Counted from the first letter of the stretch, positions 22,772-33,701 are shown. The stretch: 64,000 nt of DNA from CAVVZJ01 sp963752755 (GCA_963752755.1 CAVVZJ010000017.1:62001-126000), one strand, 5' to 3'. Notes: generated from the sequence alone by a model not told the origin. Numbers and translations: made by a program.

Positions 22772-23542
22772 TCAGACGCCGCGACGGTCGGGTTCCCAGA
22801 TGAGCTTGTGAAGCTGCAATTGCATCCGGAGCGGTAGCCCCGAGGCCAGAACCCAGGAGGCGAGATCCTCCGCGGCCACCCGCCCGAACGCAGGTCCGAC
22901 AAGGATCGGCACCCGTTCAATCAGGCCGTGACGGCGGATCACCTCCAGCGACCATTCGAAGTCGTCGCGGTCGCAGATGATGACCTTCAGCTCGTCAACG
23001 GGCTTCAACTGATCCAGGTTCGGCCAGAACATCGCGTCGGCCTCGCCGGAGCCTGGGGTCTTCAGGTCGAGGATAATCCGGACCCGCGGATCGACCGGCC
23101 GGATGTCGATCGCGCCACTGGTTTCGAGCAAGACCGACTTACCGAGGTCTGCCAGCCTCGACATCAAGGGGAAGACTTCCGGCTGGAGCAAGGGCTCTCC
23201 ACCCGTCACCTCGACAAGCCGATCGGGGAAACGCCGAACTGCGTCGAGCAATTCCTCTAGACTCATCACCTGACCTTGATGGAAGGCGTGCGGAGTATCG
23301 CAATACCGGCAGCGCAGGTGACAGGCGGTGAGCCGGACGAAGACGCAGGGCAGTCCGGCGTGGGTGCTCTCGCCCTGAAGGCTCCGATAGATCTCGTGAA
23401 TGACGAGCGAACCCTCCGGCTTGCCGATGAGCGGTCGGAGTCGCGATTCGGGGATCTCCGATGAGGGAGTTGACGCCGCCGGAACAACGGCGGCGGAGGA
23501 GATGGACTCAATCGAGAAATCGCGGGGAGAACGGTGGGTCAT
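22772..23542 (-). CDS. queE: 7-carboxy-7-deazaguanine synthase
   Basis: The radical-SAM cluster 'CHLRCRYC' (C-x3-C-x2-C) is preceded by the QueE opening 'LVIHEIYRSLQGESTHAGLP' and followed by 'EVTGGEPLLQPEVFPLM' and 'LLETSGAIDI'. QueE converts 6-carboxytetrahydropterin to 7-carboxy-7-deazaguanine in queuosine/preQ0 synthesis; queF for the later step is at 43424. From ATG 23542 there is an unusual ~42-residue Ser/Pro-rich extension before the conserved domain. The same frame stays open upstream into the neighbouring gene, but that is not a real fusion (see the glycine-zipper entry). Confidence 0.9.
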   Translation of the reverse strand: MTHRSPRDFSIESISSAAVVPAASTPSSEIPESRLRPLIGKPEGSLVIHEIYRSLQGESTHAGLPCVFVRLTACHLRCRYCDTPHAFHQGQVMSLEELLDAVRRFPDRLVEVTGGEPLLQPEVFPLMSRLADLGKSVLLETSGAIDIRPVDPRVRIILDLKTPGSGEADAMFWPNLDQLKPVDELKVIICDRDDFEWSLEVIRRHGLIERVPILVGPAFGRVAAEDLASWVLASGLPLRMQLQLHKLIWEPDRRGV

Positions 23543-23687
23543 CGGGAAGGGCCAGAGAGTCGGAACGAAGTCGGGGTCTTCGGGATTCGCCCCAATTCTA
23601 CCCGCCCGACAAGGGAAAGGCCGGGAATCGGGCGATCCGCTCCGGTTCCCGGCCTTATCGAGAATCGACCGCTCCGACATTCGGGCG

Positions 23688-24202
23688 TCAGGGATGACGC
23701 GTCGCTGCGTTCTGGGAGACACGGTCCCAGGCGTCGCGGGTGGCGGGACGGGCGCGATCCCAGTCGAGTCGGCATTCCCCTCGGGCCTGCTCCCAGCCAC
23801 GGGAAAGCTCCGGCTCGGCCTCGTCGAAGGTCCGGCCGGTGTCGCGGGAGCGCGTCTCCCAGCCGTAGCGGTAGGCCGGGGCGTAATCCTCGTAACGGCT
23901 CCGCGATCGACGTAGGGTCGAGACTGGTGGTTCTCGCGCCAGTAGGCTTCCTCGGCAGTCGGGTCGATCGACTCGGCGACCCCCTTGCCGGCCAGGCCGC
24001 CGGCCACGGCTCCGACCGCCGCGCCAATCGCCGCGCCGGCCGGTCCGCCCGCCGCACCGATCGCCGCGCCCGCCGCACCTCCGCCCGCCGCACCGATGCC
24101 CGTGCCCACGGGATGGGCGCCGGGCGCGTCGGTGATCGGGTCACGATTCTCGTCGCTAGCCTCCTCGGGACGGACGGGCTTGCGATTGCTGTATTCGGCC
24201 AT
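23688..24202 (-). CDS. Glycine-zipper envelope protein (one frameshift)
   Basis: ATG 24202 follows GAGGAAC. Residues ~35-80 are a glycine-zipper region of 'GAAGGxAGAAIG' repeats (GAAIGAAVGAVAGGLAGKGV), then 'DPTAEEAYWRENHQSRPYVD'. A missing base near 23905 shifts the frame; the correct frame reads 'EDYAPAYRYGWETRSRDTG' and 'DWDRARPATRDAWDRVSQN' to a TGA at 23688. The tail pattern (repeated W with DxxRPxTRDAW) recurs in proteins of this type. It probably inserts in or associates with membranes; function unknown. Confidence 0.75.
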
Positions 24203-24324
24203 GATCGTTCCTCGCTTCACTCTGGAGGTTTGGGATTCCAGGAACGCCGACGATCAAAGTTTGCAAACGCAATGCCGGCAACTCCGATTCCCCGGAGTGG
24301 AAAGACGATCGACCGCCTCGGGCT

Positions 24325-27209
24325 TCAAGGCGATCGCTCTGCGCGGCCCTCACCCTCGCGAATCCGGTAACGTGCATTGGTTGCGAGACCCTCGAAACGC
24401 TCAACCAGTCCGGAGGGCCAGCGAACCTCAATCGCCTCCACCTGCGTCGCGTCACCCAGGCCGAAATGGAGTCGGGGAGAGCTGGCTGACTGGTAGCTAC
24501 CACCACCGAAACGCTCCGCCACCTGCCTGCGTCCCCCCGCCACCACGCTCACCCGCGCACCGATCGCGTCGTGGTTGGAGCGAGCCCCCTCCAGTCCGAG
24601 GCTCAGCGAATGACCGCCCTCGGTCTGGTTGTGGAGGTAGGCCAACGGCTGTCCCTGCGACAGGATCAGGACGTCTTCGCGGCCGTCGTTGTCCAGGTCG
24701 CCAATCGCCAGGCCGCGACCGACTCGGGGCACGTCCCAGGGCGGTCCCGCGGCCGATGAGACATCGACGAGCCGGCCGTCCTCCGTGCCGGCGAGGAGTT
24801 GCGAGGGCATTGCGTACGGATAGAACGGGCGGTTGTCGTTGACGTGCCCGTTGGCCGTCACCAGGTCGAGCCGGCCGTCGTTGTCGAAGTCGAGGAAGGC
24901 GGTCCCGAAGCCGAGCAGGTAACGGGTCGCGATATTGAGGCCGGAGGGGTTCGACCAGTCCGTGAAGAGGCCCGAGCCGAGGTTGTGGTAGAGCGTCGAG
25001 CCCTCACCGTAGAAGTTGGTCACAACCAGGTCGAGCCGACCGTCGCGATCCAGGTCGCCGCAGGCGACGCCCATGCTCGCCTGATACCCGCCTTCGCCGC
25101 TACCCGAGGCGCCGGCCGACAAGCCGACTTCCTCGAACCGCAAGCCGCCGAGGTTGCGGAAGAGGTGATTTGCGGTGCCGTCGTTGGCGACGTAGAGGTC
25201 GGTCCACCCATCATCGTCAAGGTCCGCCGCCACGACACCCAGGCTGCGGCCGTCGGAATCGACGATTCCGACCTCCCCGGTTACGTCCACGAACCGCCCG
25301 CCATCATTACGGAAGAGATGATCGGGGGCCGCCTGGACCTTGCTCGGGTCGCAATAGAAGAACTTCCCCTCCTCGTTGAGACACTTCACTGGATGGTCAG
25401 GGTCATAGATCATGTAATGGCAGACGTACAGGTCGAGGTCGCCGTCACGATCCAGGTCGGCGAAGGCGGCCGAGGTTGGGTTGTCGCGGGAGCCGGCCAG
25501 ACCTGTGGCCTCGGTCGCGTCCTCGAACGTGCCGTCACCCCGGTTCCGGAGCATCTGGTAGGAGCGGAGCCGGGTCAGAAACAGGTCGGGATCACCGTCG
25601 TTGTCGAAGTCGCCGACCGTCGCGCCGAGGCCGTAGCTTCGGGGCATCGTGGCGAGTCCCGACGTCTTGGTGACGTCCTCGAACGTGCCATCGCGCCGGT
25701 TCCGGAAGAGGCGATCCGGCTCGCGCGGACGGGCCGGGTCGTCCTCCAACGACCCACCTTGAACGACGAAAACATCGAGCCAGCCATCGCCGTCGAAGTC
25801 CAGCAAGGCGACGCCCCCAGACATCGTCTCGGGGAGGAGTCGATCCGCGGAGACGCCGTGGTCGAAGGTAAAGCGGAGTCCGGCCGCCTCGGCCTCATCG
25901 ACGAATTGCGGTCTGGTCGGAGCCGCCGCTTTGGTCTCGGCATCCCGGGACTTCTCCCGAGACCGCTTTTCCGGCCGGATCGCGGCCAGTCGCTCGGCCA
26001 GGGTTGACGCGGCCTTACCCAGACGCTTGGTCTGGTCCCTGGAATCGGCGACGAGAGTCCTCGCGGCCTGGGGCCAGCCGTCGCGTCCGTGGCGGGCCAG
26101 CAAGGACCAGGCCCGAGCCTGGAACGGATTGCCGAGCTTCCCGGCCAGTTCCGCCAGTTCGCCGGCGCTGGTCTGGAAATCCGCGGCCAGGAGCAGGTCG
26201 CGGAAACGGTCCTTGGCGCGGTCGATCTTGGTCTTGCGGAGGTGGTAGGATTCGGCCTGCCGGGTCGCGCCCGAGCGGGCGGCCAGGGCGGCCATCCGTT
26301 CGAGGGCGAACGGATGGCTGGGCTTCTTCGCAAGGACGGCATTCCAGGCGCGACGCTCGGACTCCGGATTGTCTTCCAGGGCAATCAGGCGGGCCTGGAG
26401 TTCGAGGTTTTCCGTCTCGGAAAGACTCCACGCACCGAGATGAGAAAGAGTTTGCCAGGCTCCATCGCGGTCGTCGCTGGCGAGTGCCAGTTCGAGACAA
26501 CTCCTCCAGACGGCGGGATCGTCTGGGCGGCGTTGCCGACACGAAGCGAGCCGGGAACGGGCCTCGTCAAAATGGCCCGTGGCGATGGCGTGGTTGGCCT
26601 GGCCCAGCCAGACACGGTCATCGGTCGAATCCGCATGCTCCAGGGCATACCCGAGCGCCTCGATCGGCAGGGGGGAATTGTCGAGGAACCAGAGTTCCTC
26701 CAGGTCGGCGGCCGGGTTCGGGGATCGGACCAGAGAGTCGCGGAGAATTTGACGGACCTCACCGACGCGCCCCTCGAACCGGTAGAGCCGGCTCAAGACC
26801 CGCTCAACCTCGTAGCGATCGGCGACGGCGTGGGGCATGGCGGCCAGCAGGATCTCCTCGGCCGGGGCATATCGTCCGGAATTGATCAGCTCGTTGGCCC
26901 GGAGTGCCGCGGCGCGGCGCCAAACCGGGAGCCGGGATCGACGTGCTCCCAGGCGTCGAGCGCCGCGTCGAATCGACCAAGCGATTGCTCGCAGACGCCG
27001 AGCCGGAAGAACAGTTCCCCCTCGGCCGGCCAATGTCCGGCCAGATCCTTCAGCCGACGCCTCGCCGTAGCATAACGGCCATCGTCCATATCGCGCCGGG
27101 CCTGGGTCAGCTCGCGGTGTAACTGACGCCGCGCATGAGCCCGGTAAGCGATCCCCGCCGCGATGAGCCCGGCCAGGGCGACGGCGATCGGCAACCAGCG
27201 TCGCCACAT
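24325..27209 (-). CDS. TPR plus FG-GAP/VCBS and UnbV (ASPIC) protein (one frameshift)
   Basis: ATG 27209 follows GGAGAGG. An N-terminal TM segment (LPIAVALAGLIAAGIAYRA) precedes a helical TPR-like half. A break near 26925 shifts to the main frame. From about residue 430, seven calcium-type FG-GAP units appear, e.g. 'DFDGDGWLDVFVVQGG', 'DFDNDGDPDLFLTRL', 'DLDRDGDLDLYVCHY' and 'DLDNDGREDVLILSQ'. An ASPIC/UnbV domain closes the protein ('GLGDATQVEAIEVRWPSGLV'). The family is extracellular and typical of planctomycetes and acidobacteria. It is encoded 11 bases after its TPR partner. Confidence 0.85.
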
Positions 27210-27219
27210 CGACCTCTCC

Positions 27220-28545
27220 TTATCGCCGCAGGTCGCGATTGGCCTGAAGTTTATAAAAATTCGCAAGGCCGGTATCGCCACGTCGCGCGTAGTGTTCGGA
27301 CAGCAATCGGTTTGCCTGCGTGTGGCCGGGATTGTGAGCCAGCACGGTCCTCAACCAGCGCACGCCGACCTCCGCCTGGCCGTGGTCCAACATCCATTGC
27401 GCAATTTCACAGCGAAGCCGGTCGTTGTTCGGGTCCTGATTGAACTGGCGCTGGATCTCTCTGAGTTGCTTCTGCTCGGCCCGGAGCCGCTCCGAGCGAA
27501 CCCGTTCCCCCTGGGCCTCGTCACTTCGTCCGAGCCGTTCGAGGGCCAGACCACGACGATAGGCGACCTCGGCATGGTAGGGGTCGATCTGGTTGGCCCG
27601 GTCGAGCCGTGAGAGTGCGATCGTGGGGTCGTTCAGGGCCAGGTCGATCCCGGCCCGCTCCTGCAGCGCTTCGACGTGCGCCGGAGCGACCTCCAGGGCC
27701 CGGTCGAGATGCTCGATCGCCTCCGCCTGGCGGCCGAGGGAGAGTGCCGCTCGGGCGGCTCCGACATGAGCGTCGGCATCATCGGGGTTCCGGGCCAAAT
27801 AAGCAGCAAACTCGCGGGCAGCAGTCTCGGGGCGATGCGACTGGCGAAGCGCCTCGGCGAGGCCGAGCCGGGCGCGATCGAGGTCGGGTGCACGACGTAG
27901 AGCCTCGCGGTAATGATCCACAGCCCGTTCAGGACCGCCTTGCTCGGCCCGGAGGTCGATCTCGCTCATCCAGAGGAAGGGCGTAGGATCACCCGGCGCG
28001 GCCTTCCCCCACCGATCGAGCACCGCCGTTGCGAGAGGCAGCCGGTAGGACTCCAGATACAGGCGCGCCAGCACTTCCAGCACTTCGGGGTCGGGCCGAT
28101 CACTCCCCTGGACGATCCGGACCAGCACCTCCTCAGCCTCCGCCGGCTGACCCGTACGGGCGAGCAAGAGAGCATCGAGCCGCTGGAAGGAAACGAGGCC
28201 GATGCCGACGGCGCGAGCCCGTTCCAGTGCCGCCCGGCTTTCTCGGAACCGACCTTGCGCATAAGCGATGCGAGCCCGCAGAAGATGGGCCTCCGCGGCG
28301 TCAGGGCGGGCCTGGAGCCAGTGCTCCAGAACCCTGTCGGCCTCGTTGAAGCGACGCGCCTCGAAGAGTTGACGTGCCTCCGAGGCGAGGGCGCGGACGT
28401 CCACTTCCCGCCAGGCCCGCGTGAGGATCAGACTAACCAGCACAAGCCCGGTGGCCAGCACCATCACGCGACGAGACAGGAGCTTCCAGACACGACCAGG
28501 TGCCGGGCTCTCACGAATCATCCTCGGTCCGGGACGCGACTCCAT
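27220..28545 (-). CDS. Membrane-anchored TPR protein
   Basis: 441 residues; a TM anchor at about residues 27-45 (RVMVLATGLVLVSLILT) then TPR units throughout, e.g. 'ALASEARQLFEARRFNEADR' and 'AEAIEHLDRALEVAPAHVEA'. It ends with 'LLSEHYARRGDTGLANFYKL'. It is translated just before, and 11 bases from, the UnbV protein, so the two are probably one functional pair. Start 28545 is the first ATG; 28521 is an alternative. Confidence 0.75.
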   Translation of the reverse strand: MESRPGPRMIRESPAPGRVWKLLSRRVMVLATGLVLVSLILTRAWREVDVRALASEARQLFEARRFNEADRVLEHWLQARPDAAEAHLLRARIAYAQGRFRESRAALERARAVGIGLVSFQRLDALLLARTGQPAEAEEVLVRIVQGSDRPDPEVLEVLARLYLESYRLPLATAVLDRWGKAAPGDPTPFLWMSEIDLRAEQGGPERAVDHYREALRRAPDLDRARLGLAEALRQSHRPETAAREFAAYLARNPDDADAHVGAARAALSLGRQAEAIEHLDRALEVAPAHVEALQERAGIDLALNDPTIALSRLDRANQIDPYHAEVAYRRGLALERLGRSDEAQGERVRSERLRAEQKQLREIQRQFNQDPNNDRLRCEIAQWMLDHGQAEVGVRWLRTVLAHNPGHTQANRLLSEHYARRGDTGLANFYKLQANRDLRR

Positions 28546-28568
28546 GTGGGCAGAGAGACTGGGGACGA

Positions 28569-28793
28569 TTACTTCGACTTCGCCGCTTCCTCGGCCGCGG
28601 CCTTCCTCGCCTTGGCCTCAGCCTCACGCGAGAGCTTCGGCGACATCGACTCGGTCAGCGGCTTGGCCATCGGCGTGTAATCCTTGGAAAAGTCCACATC
28701 TTCGGGAACCCCCTCTTCCGCGCCCCCTCCGCAGCCGGTGCTGAGGAGGGTGAGTGGGGCCAGGAGTAGAACCAGGCAGACGAACCGGCGCAT
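28569..28793 (-). CDS. Small lipoprotein
   Basis: 74 residues with AAGGAAG upstream. A signal peptide ends in the lipobox 'LLSTGCGGG' (Cys at residue 21); the mature part is charged, ending 'AEAKARKAAAEEAAKSK'. Such tiny lipoproteins frequently follow DUF1559 genes in planctomycetes, as here. Function unknown. Confidence 0.8.
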   Translation of the reverse strand: MRRFVCLVLLLAPLTLLSTGCGGGAEEGVPEDVDFSKDYTPMAKPLTESMSPKLSREAEAKARKAAAEEAAKSK

Positions 28794-28965
28794 GGGTCGA
28801 TACTTCCTTGGGATTGTGACACGGAACGATCGGGACTGATGCGCGCCACCGTGTTGGGCGCGGGGAAGCGTGAGCGGCCCGAGATCCGCTCGGGTAGCTC
28901 ACGAGTTCGGAGGGAAGACGGGGCGGGTTCCGGGACGAAGTTGGCTGGCGAATCGCGATCAAACA

Positions 28966-30093
28966 TCACTGATACTGGTCGGAGCTGATGACCTCGCGTC
29001 CCTTCTTGGTGCCCAGGCCCCACCAGACTTGCGGATTGATCGTGTCCTTGATGAAGTGGACCGAACCGTCAGTCATGCAGACGTTCACGCCACCCGGGTG
29101 ATCGCTGGTCGCCGTGACCTGCGTGGTGACGGCACCCCAGGGATTGGTGGCCGGCGCTGGGGAGTCATTGGTGTTGAAACAGGAGAGCCCGTTGGGTGTG
29201 TTGAAGTGGATGTAGGCGCTGTTAGATGTATGCCAGGGGTACGAGAGGGACCAGTGGGCTCCGCTCAGGTACGACCCGGCCGAAGCCTGGGTGCCTGGCA
29301 CATTCTTGCACATCTGTACAGCTTGGAGCGCCAGCGTGCCGTTGCCAGAGCTCATGCCGCCGAGGTAGCTCGGGCCGAAGGTGATGCTGTAGAAGCCACG
29401 ATTGCCGTCGGGCCCGGCCGGGGTCACCGCGTCATTGCCAGGCAGTCCCTTGAGCTTCTCGCTGAACAGGGCCGTTTGGCTCGTGCCGTCGCGGATCGAG
29501 GCGAAGCCGAAGTAAGCCATGTTTGAGTCGCGGCCCCACCACTCAGCGGGATAGTTCGTATAGTTCTGGACGATCGTGCCGCTCCAGTTCTTGATAACGC
29601 CCGGACCGCCGTGGTTGCCGTGGTAATTCGAGGCCGCCCAGGGCGAGGAGACCCGGCCCTCGACCGAGTCGGACGGGCAAAGCAGGAACGCCAGCTGCGT
29701 GAAGCCAACGGTGTAGTTCGTCGGCTGATCCGCACCATCCTTGAAGTTGTAGGCGTCGTAGAGCGGCTGACCTTCCAGTTCCGGCAGGATCGAGACGGCC
29801 CAGCTCGCGTTCCAACCCCAGCCGGGACCAACGCCTGCCGTCGTCCCATACGCCGGCCCGAGGAAAACGCCATCGGCTGGGAGAATGTTGTACCGCGAGT
29901 GGTAGCCGTGGACCGCCAGGCCCAACTGTTTCAGGTTGTTGGTACACTGCGCCCGCCGCGCAGCCTCACGAGCGGACTGCACAGCAGGAAGCAACAACGC
30001 AACCAAGACTCCAATGATCGCAATCACGACGAGCAGCTCGATCAAGGTGAAGCCGAGCTGTGGTCGCCGAAACCGACGGAGAGACGACCTCAT
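28966..30093 (-). CDS. DUF1559 type II secretion pseudopilin-like protein
   Basis: 375 residues. The prepilin leader is 'GFTLIELLVVIAIIGVLVAL' with cleavage after Gly and Glu at +5, followed by 'ARRAQCTNNLKQLGLAVHGY', the start of DUF1559. The C-terminus has the family closing block 'HPGGVNVCMTDGSVHFIKDT'. AGAGGTG precedes the ATG. These proteins are exported via the pilin/type II system and occur in large paralogous sets in planctomycetes; exact role unknown. Confidence 0.95.
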   Translation of the reverse strand: MRSSLRRFRRPQLGFTLIELLVVIAIIGVLVALLLPAVQSAREAARRAQCTNNLKQLGLAVHGYHSRYNILPADGVFLGPAYGTTAGVGPGWGWNASWAVSILPELEGQPLYDAYNFKDGADQPTNYTVGFTQLAFLLCPSDSVEGRVSSPWAASNYHGNHGGPGVIKNWSGTIVQNYTNYPAEWWGRDSNMAYFGFASIRDGTSQTALFSEKLKGLPGNDAVTPAGPDGNRGFYSITFGPSYLGGMSSGNGTLALQAVQMCKNVPGTQASAGSYLSGAHWSLSYPWHTSNSAYIHFNTPNGLSCFNTNDSPAPATNPWGAVTTQVTATSDHPGGVNVCMTDGSVHFIKDTINPQVWWGLGTKKGREVISSDQYQ

Positions 30094-30485
30094 GCGAATG
30101 CACCTCTACCCCAGAAGGGAGATGGACGAATAGGGTTCATCTGGGAGCGTGAGTCTCGACAATGCATCTCATTGATTACACTCAAGAAACCGAGATTGCA
30201 AACAAAAACCTCCTAAATCCAATAGTAACCGCCTGTTATGAGATGACGTATTTGCGGGTCATGTCAACGAAAAACTCAACGGTCGCGTTTGGTTGAGACG
30301 ATGTAGGCGAACCAAAAGCACGCAAACATGTGTGATGTAGCGCTCTGAGCTCTCCGTCTTCCCCCGCCTGGCCTGGCAGCATTGGAGGGGGGGCCGGTAT
30401 GATTCGGTCTGCGATCAGGATCTACCCGAAGTGTAGCTCTCGAAGGGATCTCGGCAAGGGAAGATTGACGACGAGTGAGGTCACG
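30094..30485. other. Divergent intergenic region between the pseudopilin and purE
   Basis: About 390 bases, clearly AT-richer than the surroundings at 30140-30340. On the minus strand TTGACA (30267-30262) is a possible -35 for the pseudopilin gene, but no good -10 lies at standard spacing. No gene was seen. Confidence 0.4.
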
Positions 30486-30990
30486 ATGGCCAGGATTGAT
30501 GAGCAATTGCAACCTCCCATGGTGGGTGTGGTGATGGGGAGTCGCTCAGACTGGGACACGATGCGGCATGCCGGCCGAGATCCTGACCGAACTTGGGGTG
30601 CCTTACGAAGCACTGGTCGTCTCAGCGCATCGGACGCCGGAACGACTCTACCGCTACGCCGAGCAGGCCGCATCGCGGGGTCTGGAACTGATCATCGCTG
30701 GCGCCGGCGGAGCGGCTCACCTTCCGGGGATGCTGGCGGCGTTGACGGTGCTGCCCGTGCTGGGTGTGCCGGTGGAGAGTCGAGTATTGCGAGGGGTTGA
30801 TTCCCTGCTCTCGATCGTGCAGATGCCCCGGGGTGTGCCGGTGGGCACGCTGGCCATCGGTCCGGCCGGCGCGGCGAATGCGGGCTTGCTGGCAGCGGCG
30901 ATGTTGGGCGGGAAGTATCCGGCGATCCGCGAGAGCCTGAAGTCCTTTCGAGCGGCCCAGACCGAAGCCGTCCTGGAGTCGCCGGAATGA
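30486..30990 (+). CDS. purE: N5-carboxyaminoimidazole ribonucleotide mutase (one frameshift)
   Basis: ATG 30486 follows GAGG. It reads 'VGVVMGSRSDWDTMRHA', the PurE opening with the GSxSD motif. One extra C near 30573 then shifts into 'AEILTELGVPYEALVVSAHR' and 'IIAGAGGAAHLPGMLAALT', with 'LPVLGVPVESRVLRGVDSLL' and 'MPRGVPVGTLAIG'. PurE isomerises N5-CAIR to CAIR in purine synthesis. The stop overlaps the purK start by four bases (ATGA), so translation is coupled. Confidence 0.92.
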
Positions 30991-32168
30991 GCTCGATCGG
31001 CCGGAATCCGCAACGTCCTCCACCCGCCCGCAACGCTCGGTGTCGTGGGAGGTGGACAACTCGGTCGGATGTTCCTTCAGGCGGCGCAAAGGATGGGATT
31101 CCGGACCGTCGTGCTGAGCGCGACGGCCGACTCGCCGGCCGGTCAGGTGGCCGGAGAGGTCCATCGTGGCTCCGCCGGACGACCTCCGGGGCTTCCGGGA
31201 ACTGGCCGAGGCCGCCGAGGCGATCACTGTCGAGTTCGAGAACGTCTCCGCATCAGGGCTTCGCTGGCTGGCGCGGCGGCGGATCGTGCGGCCAGCCTGG
31301 AACGTCGTCTGGACGGCTCAGAACCGCCTTCGGGAAAAGACGTTTCTCCAACGCCACGGCTTTCCGCTGACGCCTTGGCATCCCGTGCGGACAGAGTTGG
31401 AGCTTGACGTCGGCTGTTCGCGACTTGGGATTGCCACTGATCCTCAAGACAGCCGCCTCCGGCTATGACGGTAAGGGGCAGGTCCGACTCGAACCGGAGG
31501 ACGACCCACTCGCGGCCTGGACGAGCTTGCGGCGGGTCACCTGCGTGGCGGAGGCTTTGGCGAGCTTCCGGGTGGAGGTCTCGTGCGTCGTGGCCCGGGG
31601 CCCCGATGGCCGCGCGATGGCATACCCGGTTTGCTGGAACCAGCACGAGCGTCATATCCTCGACGCGACCCTCGCCCCCGCCCCGATCGGGCCGGTGGTC
31701 ACCCAGGAGGCCCGCCGGTTGGCCCTCGGCGTGGCCGAGGCTCTCAATCTGGCAGGTCTGCTGACCGTTGAGTTCTTCCTCAGCGACGAGGGCCGGCTTC
31801 TGATCAACGAGCTGGCTCCACGCCCCCACAACTCCGGCCACCTGAGCATCGAGGCGGCGGTCACCAGTCAGTTCGAACAGCAGGCGCGCACCCTCGCCGG
31901 CCTGCCGCTGGGGGACAGCGGACTCCTCGCTCCGGCCGCGATGGTGAACCTTCTCGGCGACCTCTGGGCGAACGGCGAACCTGATTGGGACGCGGCGTTG
32001 CGGCTCGATCCGGGCGTCCACCTCCACCTCTACGGCAAGCGCACCCCCTTGCCAGGTCGCAAGATGGGACATCTAACGGTCCTCGATCGCGACCCGGACG
32101 CCGCGCTGGCCCGTGCCCTGGCGTCGCGACGTGCCTTGACCGATCGACACCCCCGACGTCCCACGTGA
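30987..32168 (+). CDS. purK: N5-carboxyaminoimidazole ribonucleotide synthase (three frameshifts)
   Basis: Stitched across breaks near 31025, 31165 and 31415. Motifs: 'TLGVVGGGQLGRMFLQAAQR' (N-terminal Rossmann), 'ITVEFENVSASGLRWLA', 'LPLILKTAASGYDGKGQ' (ATP-grasp), 'FRVEVSCVVARGPDGR', 'VEFFLSDEGRLLINELAPRP' and 'NSGHLSIEAAVTSQFEQ'. This is the ATP-grasp enzyme that carboxylates AIR using bicarbonate, preceding PurE. The presence of purK means purE is the class I type. Confidence 0.92.
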
Positions 32169-32218
32169 GCCGGTATGGGCCCTCGCGTCACAAACGGAAT
32201 GAGTGTCACGAATTCCGA

Positions 32219-32512
32219 TCAGCGAGCTTCCGATGGTGTCTCGGGGTCGGACCTCTCAGGGTCGGTCGCCGTGGTGGACGGGCGAGCCGGCGGAGGAGCG
32301 GGGCCAAGCGACGACGCCACCCGACGCGCCTTCTTCAGCGCAGCGATGGCTTCGAGCCGCTGGCTTTCGGCCGTGAGCCGTTCCCGTTCCGCCCACTCCC
32401 AGCCGACGAACGCCAGGCCGGTTAACATGAGGACGAGGACGAGCACCGACAGGCTGAGAAGGGTATTCTTCCGCTCCAGCCTCGCGATCCGTTCATAAGG
32501 CGATTCACTCAT
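32219..32512 (-). CDS. Small membrane protein with coiled coil, unknown function
   Basis: ATG 32512 is favoured by GGGGAGG seven bases upstream. The ~97-residue product has an N-terminal 'RIARLERKNTLLSLSVLVLV' running into a TM segment (~residues 18-38), then a charged coil ('RERLTAESQRLEAIAALKKA') and a Pro-rich tail. It converges on purK. No family was recognised. Confidence 0.55.
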   Translation of the reverse strand: MSESPYERIARLERKNTLLSLSVLVLVLMLTGLAFVGWEWAERERLTAESQRLEAIAALKKARRVASSLGPAPPPARPSTTATDPERSDPETPSEAR

Positions 32513-32672
32513 CGGCATCCCTCCCCGGTGTGACGGGTCGCGAGGTCCCGATCATCAAGAGACTAATCAGAAACGATTGATGAGGCAAGTCCGAATTGGC
32601 CAAATCCCGCGGCGCAATCGACACGGCCGGTACAATAAGATAGGTTCACAATCCGGAGGAACGTGGTGCGGC

Positions 32673-33643
32673 TTGGCCGAACCCGCCTGGCTCCTGACCC
32701 TCTTGCTCGCGGTGCTACCCTGGCTCCGGGAACGATGGCGGCCGCGGCTCTCCTGGCCAACCCTGGACGGCTGGGCGAAGGCCCCGCGCGGGCGGGCCGG
32801 CTGGCCCCGTCACGTTCCCTTGTTGCTCCGTGTCGCGGCCCTGGCCTGTCTGAGCGTGGCCCTTGCTCGGCCCCAGACCGTGGCAGGACAGGTCCGGATC
32901 GCGGGCCGAGGCGTGGCAATCGTGGTGGCGCTGGATCGCAGCACGACCATGCAGACCCGCGACTTCCCCGCCCCCCCGGTCCGATCACCCGCCTCGAAGC
33001 GGCCGGGGCGACGTTCGCCCGCTTCGTCCAGGGCCGGCCGGACGACCTGATCGGGCTGGTCACCTTCGCCCTGCTCCCAGAGACGTCCTGTCCCCCCACT
33101 CTCGACCACGCTTTTTTGACCGCGACGGCCCGTGCCGTCGAACCGGCCGGTCCGATGGACAACGGGACGAACATCGGCGACGCCGTCGCCTGGGCTCTCC
33201 GCGACCTCCGTCAGGCGACACCGCTCCACAAGGTCCTCGTTCTCCTGACCGACGGCCGCGAGGAGGTCGGCCAGGGGCCGGTTGTCTCCAATCCTCTTGA
33301 TCCCGTGGAGGCGGCATGGCTCGTCTCCAAACTCGGCGCGACCCTCCACACCATCGCCATGGGCCGCCCGCCGTCCTCCGATTCCTCCTCCCACGGCAAC
33401 GGTCCCGACTTCGACTTGCTCCGCCGAATGGCGGAGCAGGGAGGAGGCCGGGCCTTCGTCGCCGCCGGCATGGACGATCTGAACTCGATCTTCCGCGAGA
33501 TCGACCGGCTGGAGAAGAGCCCGATCAACGGGACAATCCGGACCCGTTATCACGAGTGGTATGCTCCCTGGGCGGTTGCGGCTATGGTCTGCCTGGCACT
33601 CGACCGGCTCCTCTCGGCCGGGCGAATGCGGCAGGTCCCGTGA
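32673..33643 (+). CDS. batA: BatA-like VWA-domain membrane protein (one frameshift)
   Basis: The likely start is TTG 32673 ('LAEPAWLLTLLLAVLPWL'); GTG codons at 32663/32666, closer to GGAGGA, are alternatives in other frames. After a second TM ('VPLLLRVAALACLSVALARP') comes the VWA domain with MIDAS 'ALDRSTTM' (D-x-S-x-T). A C7 run at about 32973 shifts the frame to 'ITRLEAAGATFARFVQGRPD', 'LVTFALLPETSCPPTLDH' and 'VLVLLTDGREEVGQ'. A C-terminal TM closes it. It is the first gene of a Bat block, which in other bacteria goes with MoxR AAA chaperones. Confidence 0.8.
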
Positions 33644-33701
33644 CTGATGACCCGATCACTCGGCCCAAACGCTTTTTGCCCGATCCAGACCGTTCCCCAC
33701 C

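Noticed and set aside
22772..24220. An apparent 482-residue fusion of a glycine-zipper protein and QueE
   Set aside because: The glycine-zipper gene's tail is in another frame (repeated W/R motif to a TGA at 23688); the open join is a coincidence caused by a missing base near 23905.
30560..30590. Programmed frameshift in purE
   Set aside because: No slippery heptamer and PurE is not known to frameshift; an extra C explains it and many neighbours have similar breaks.
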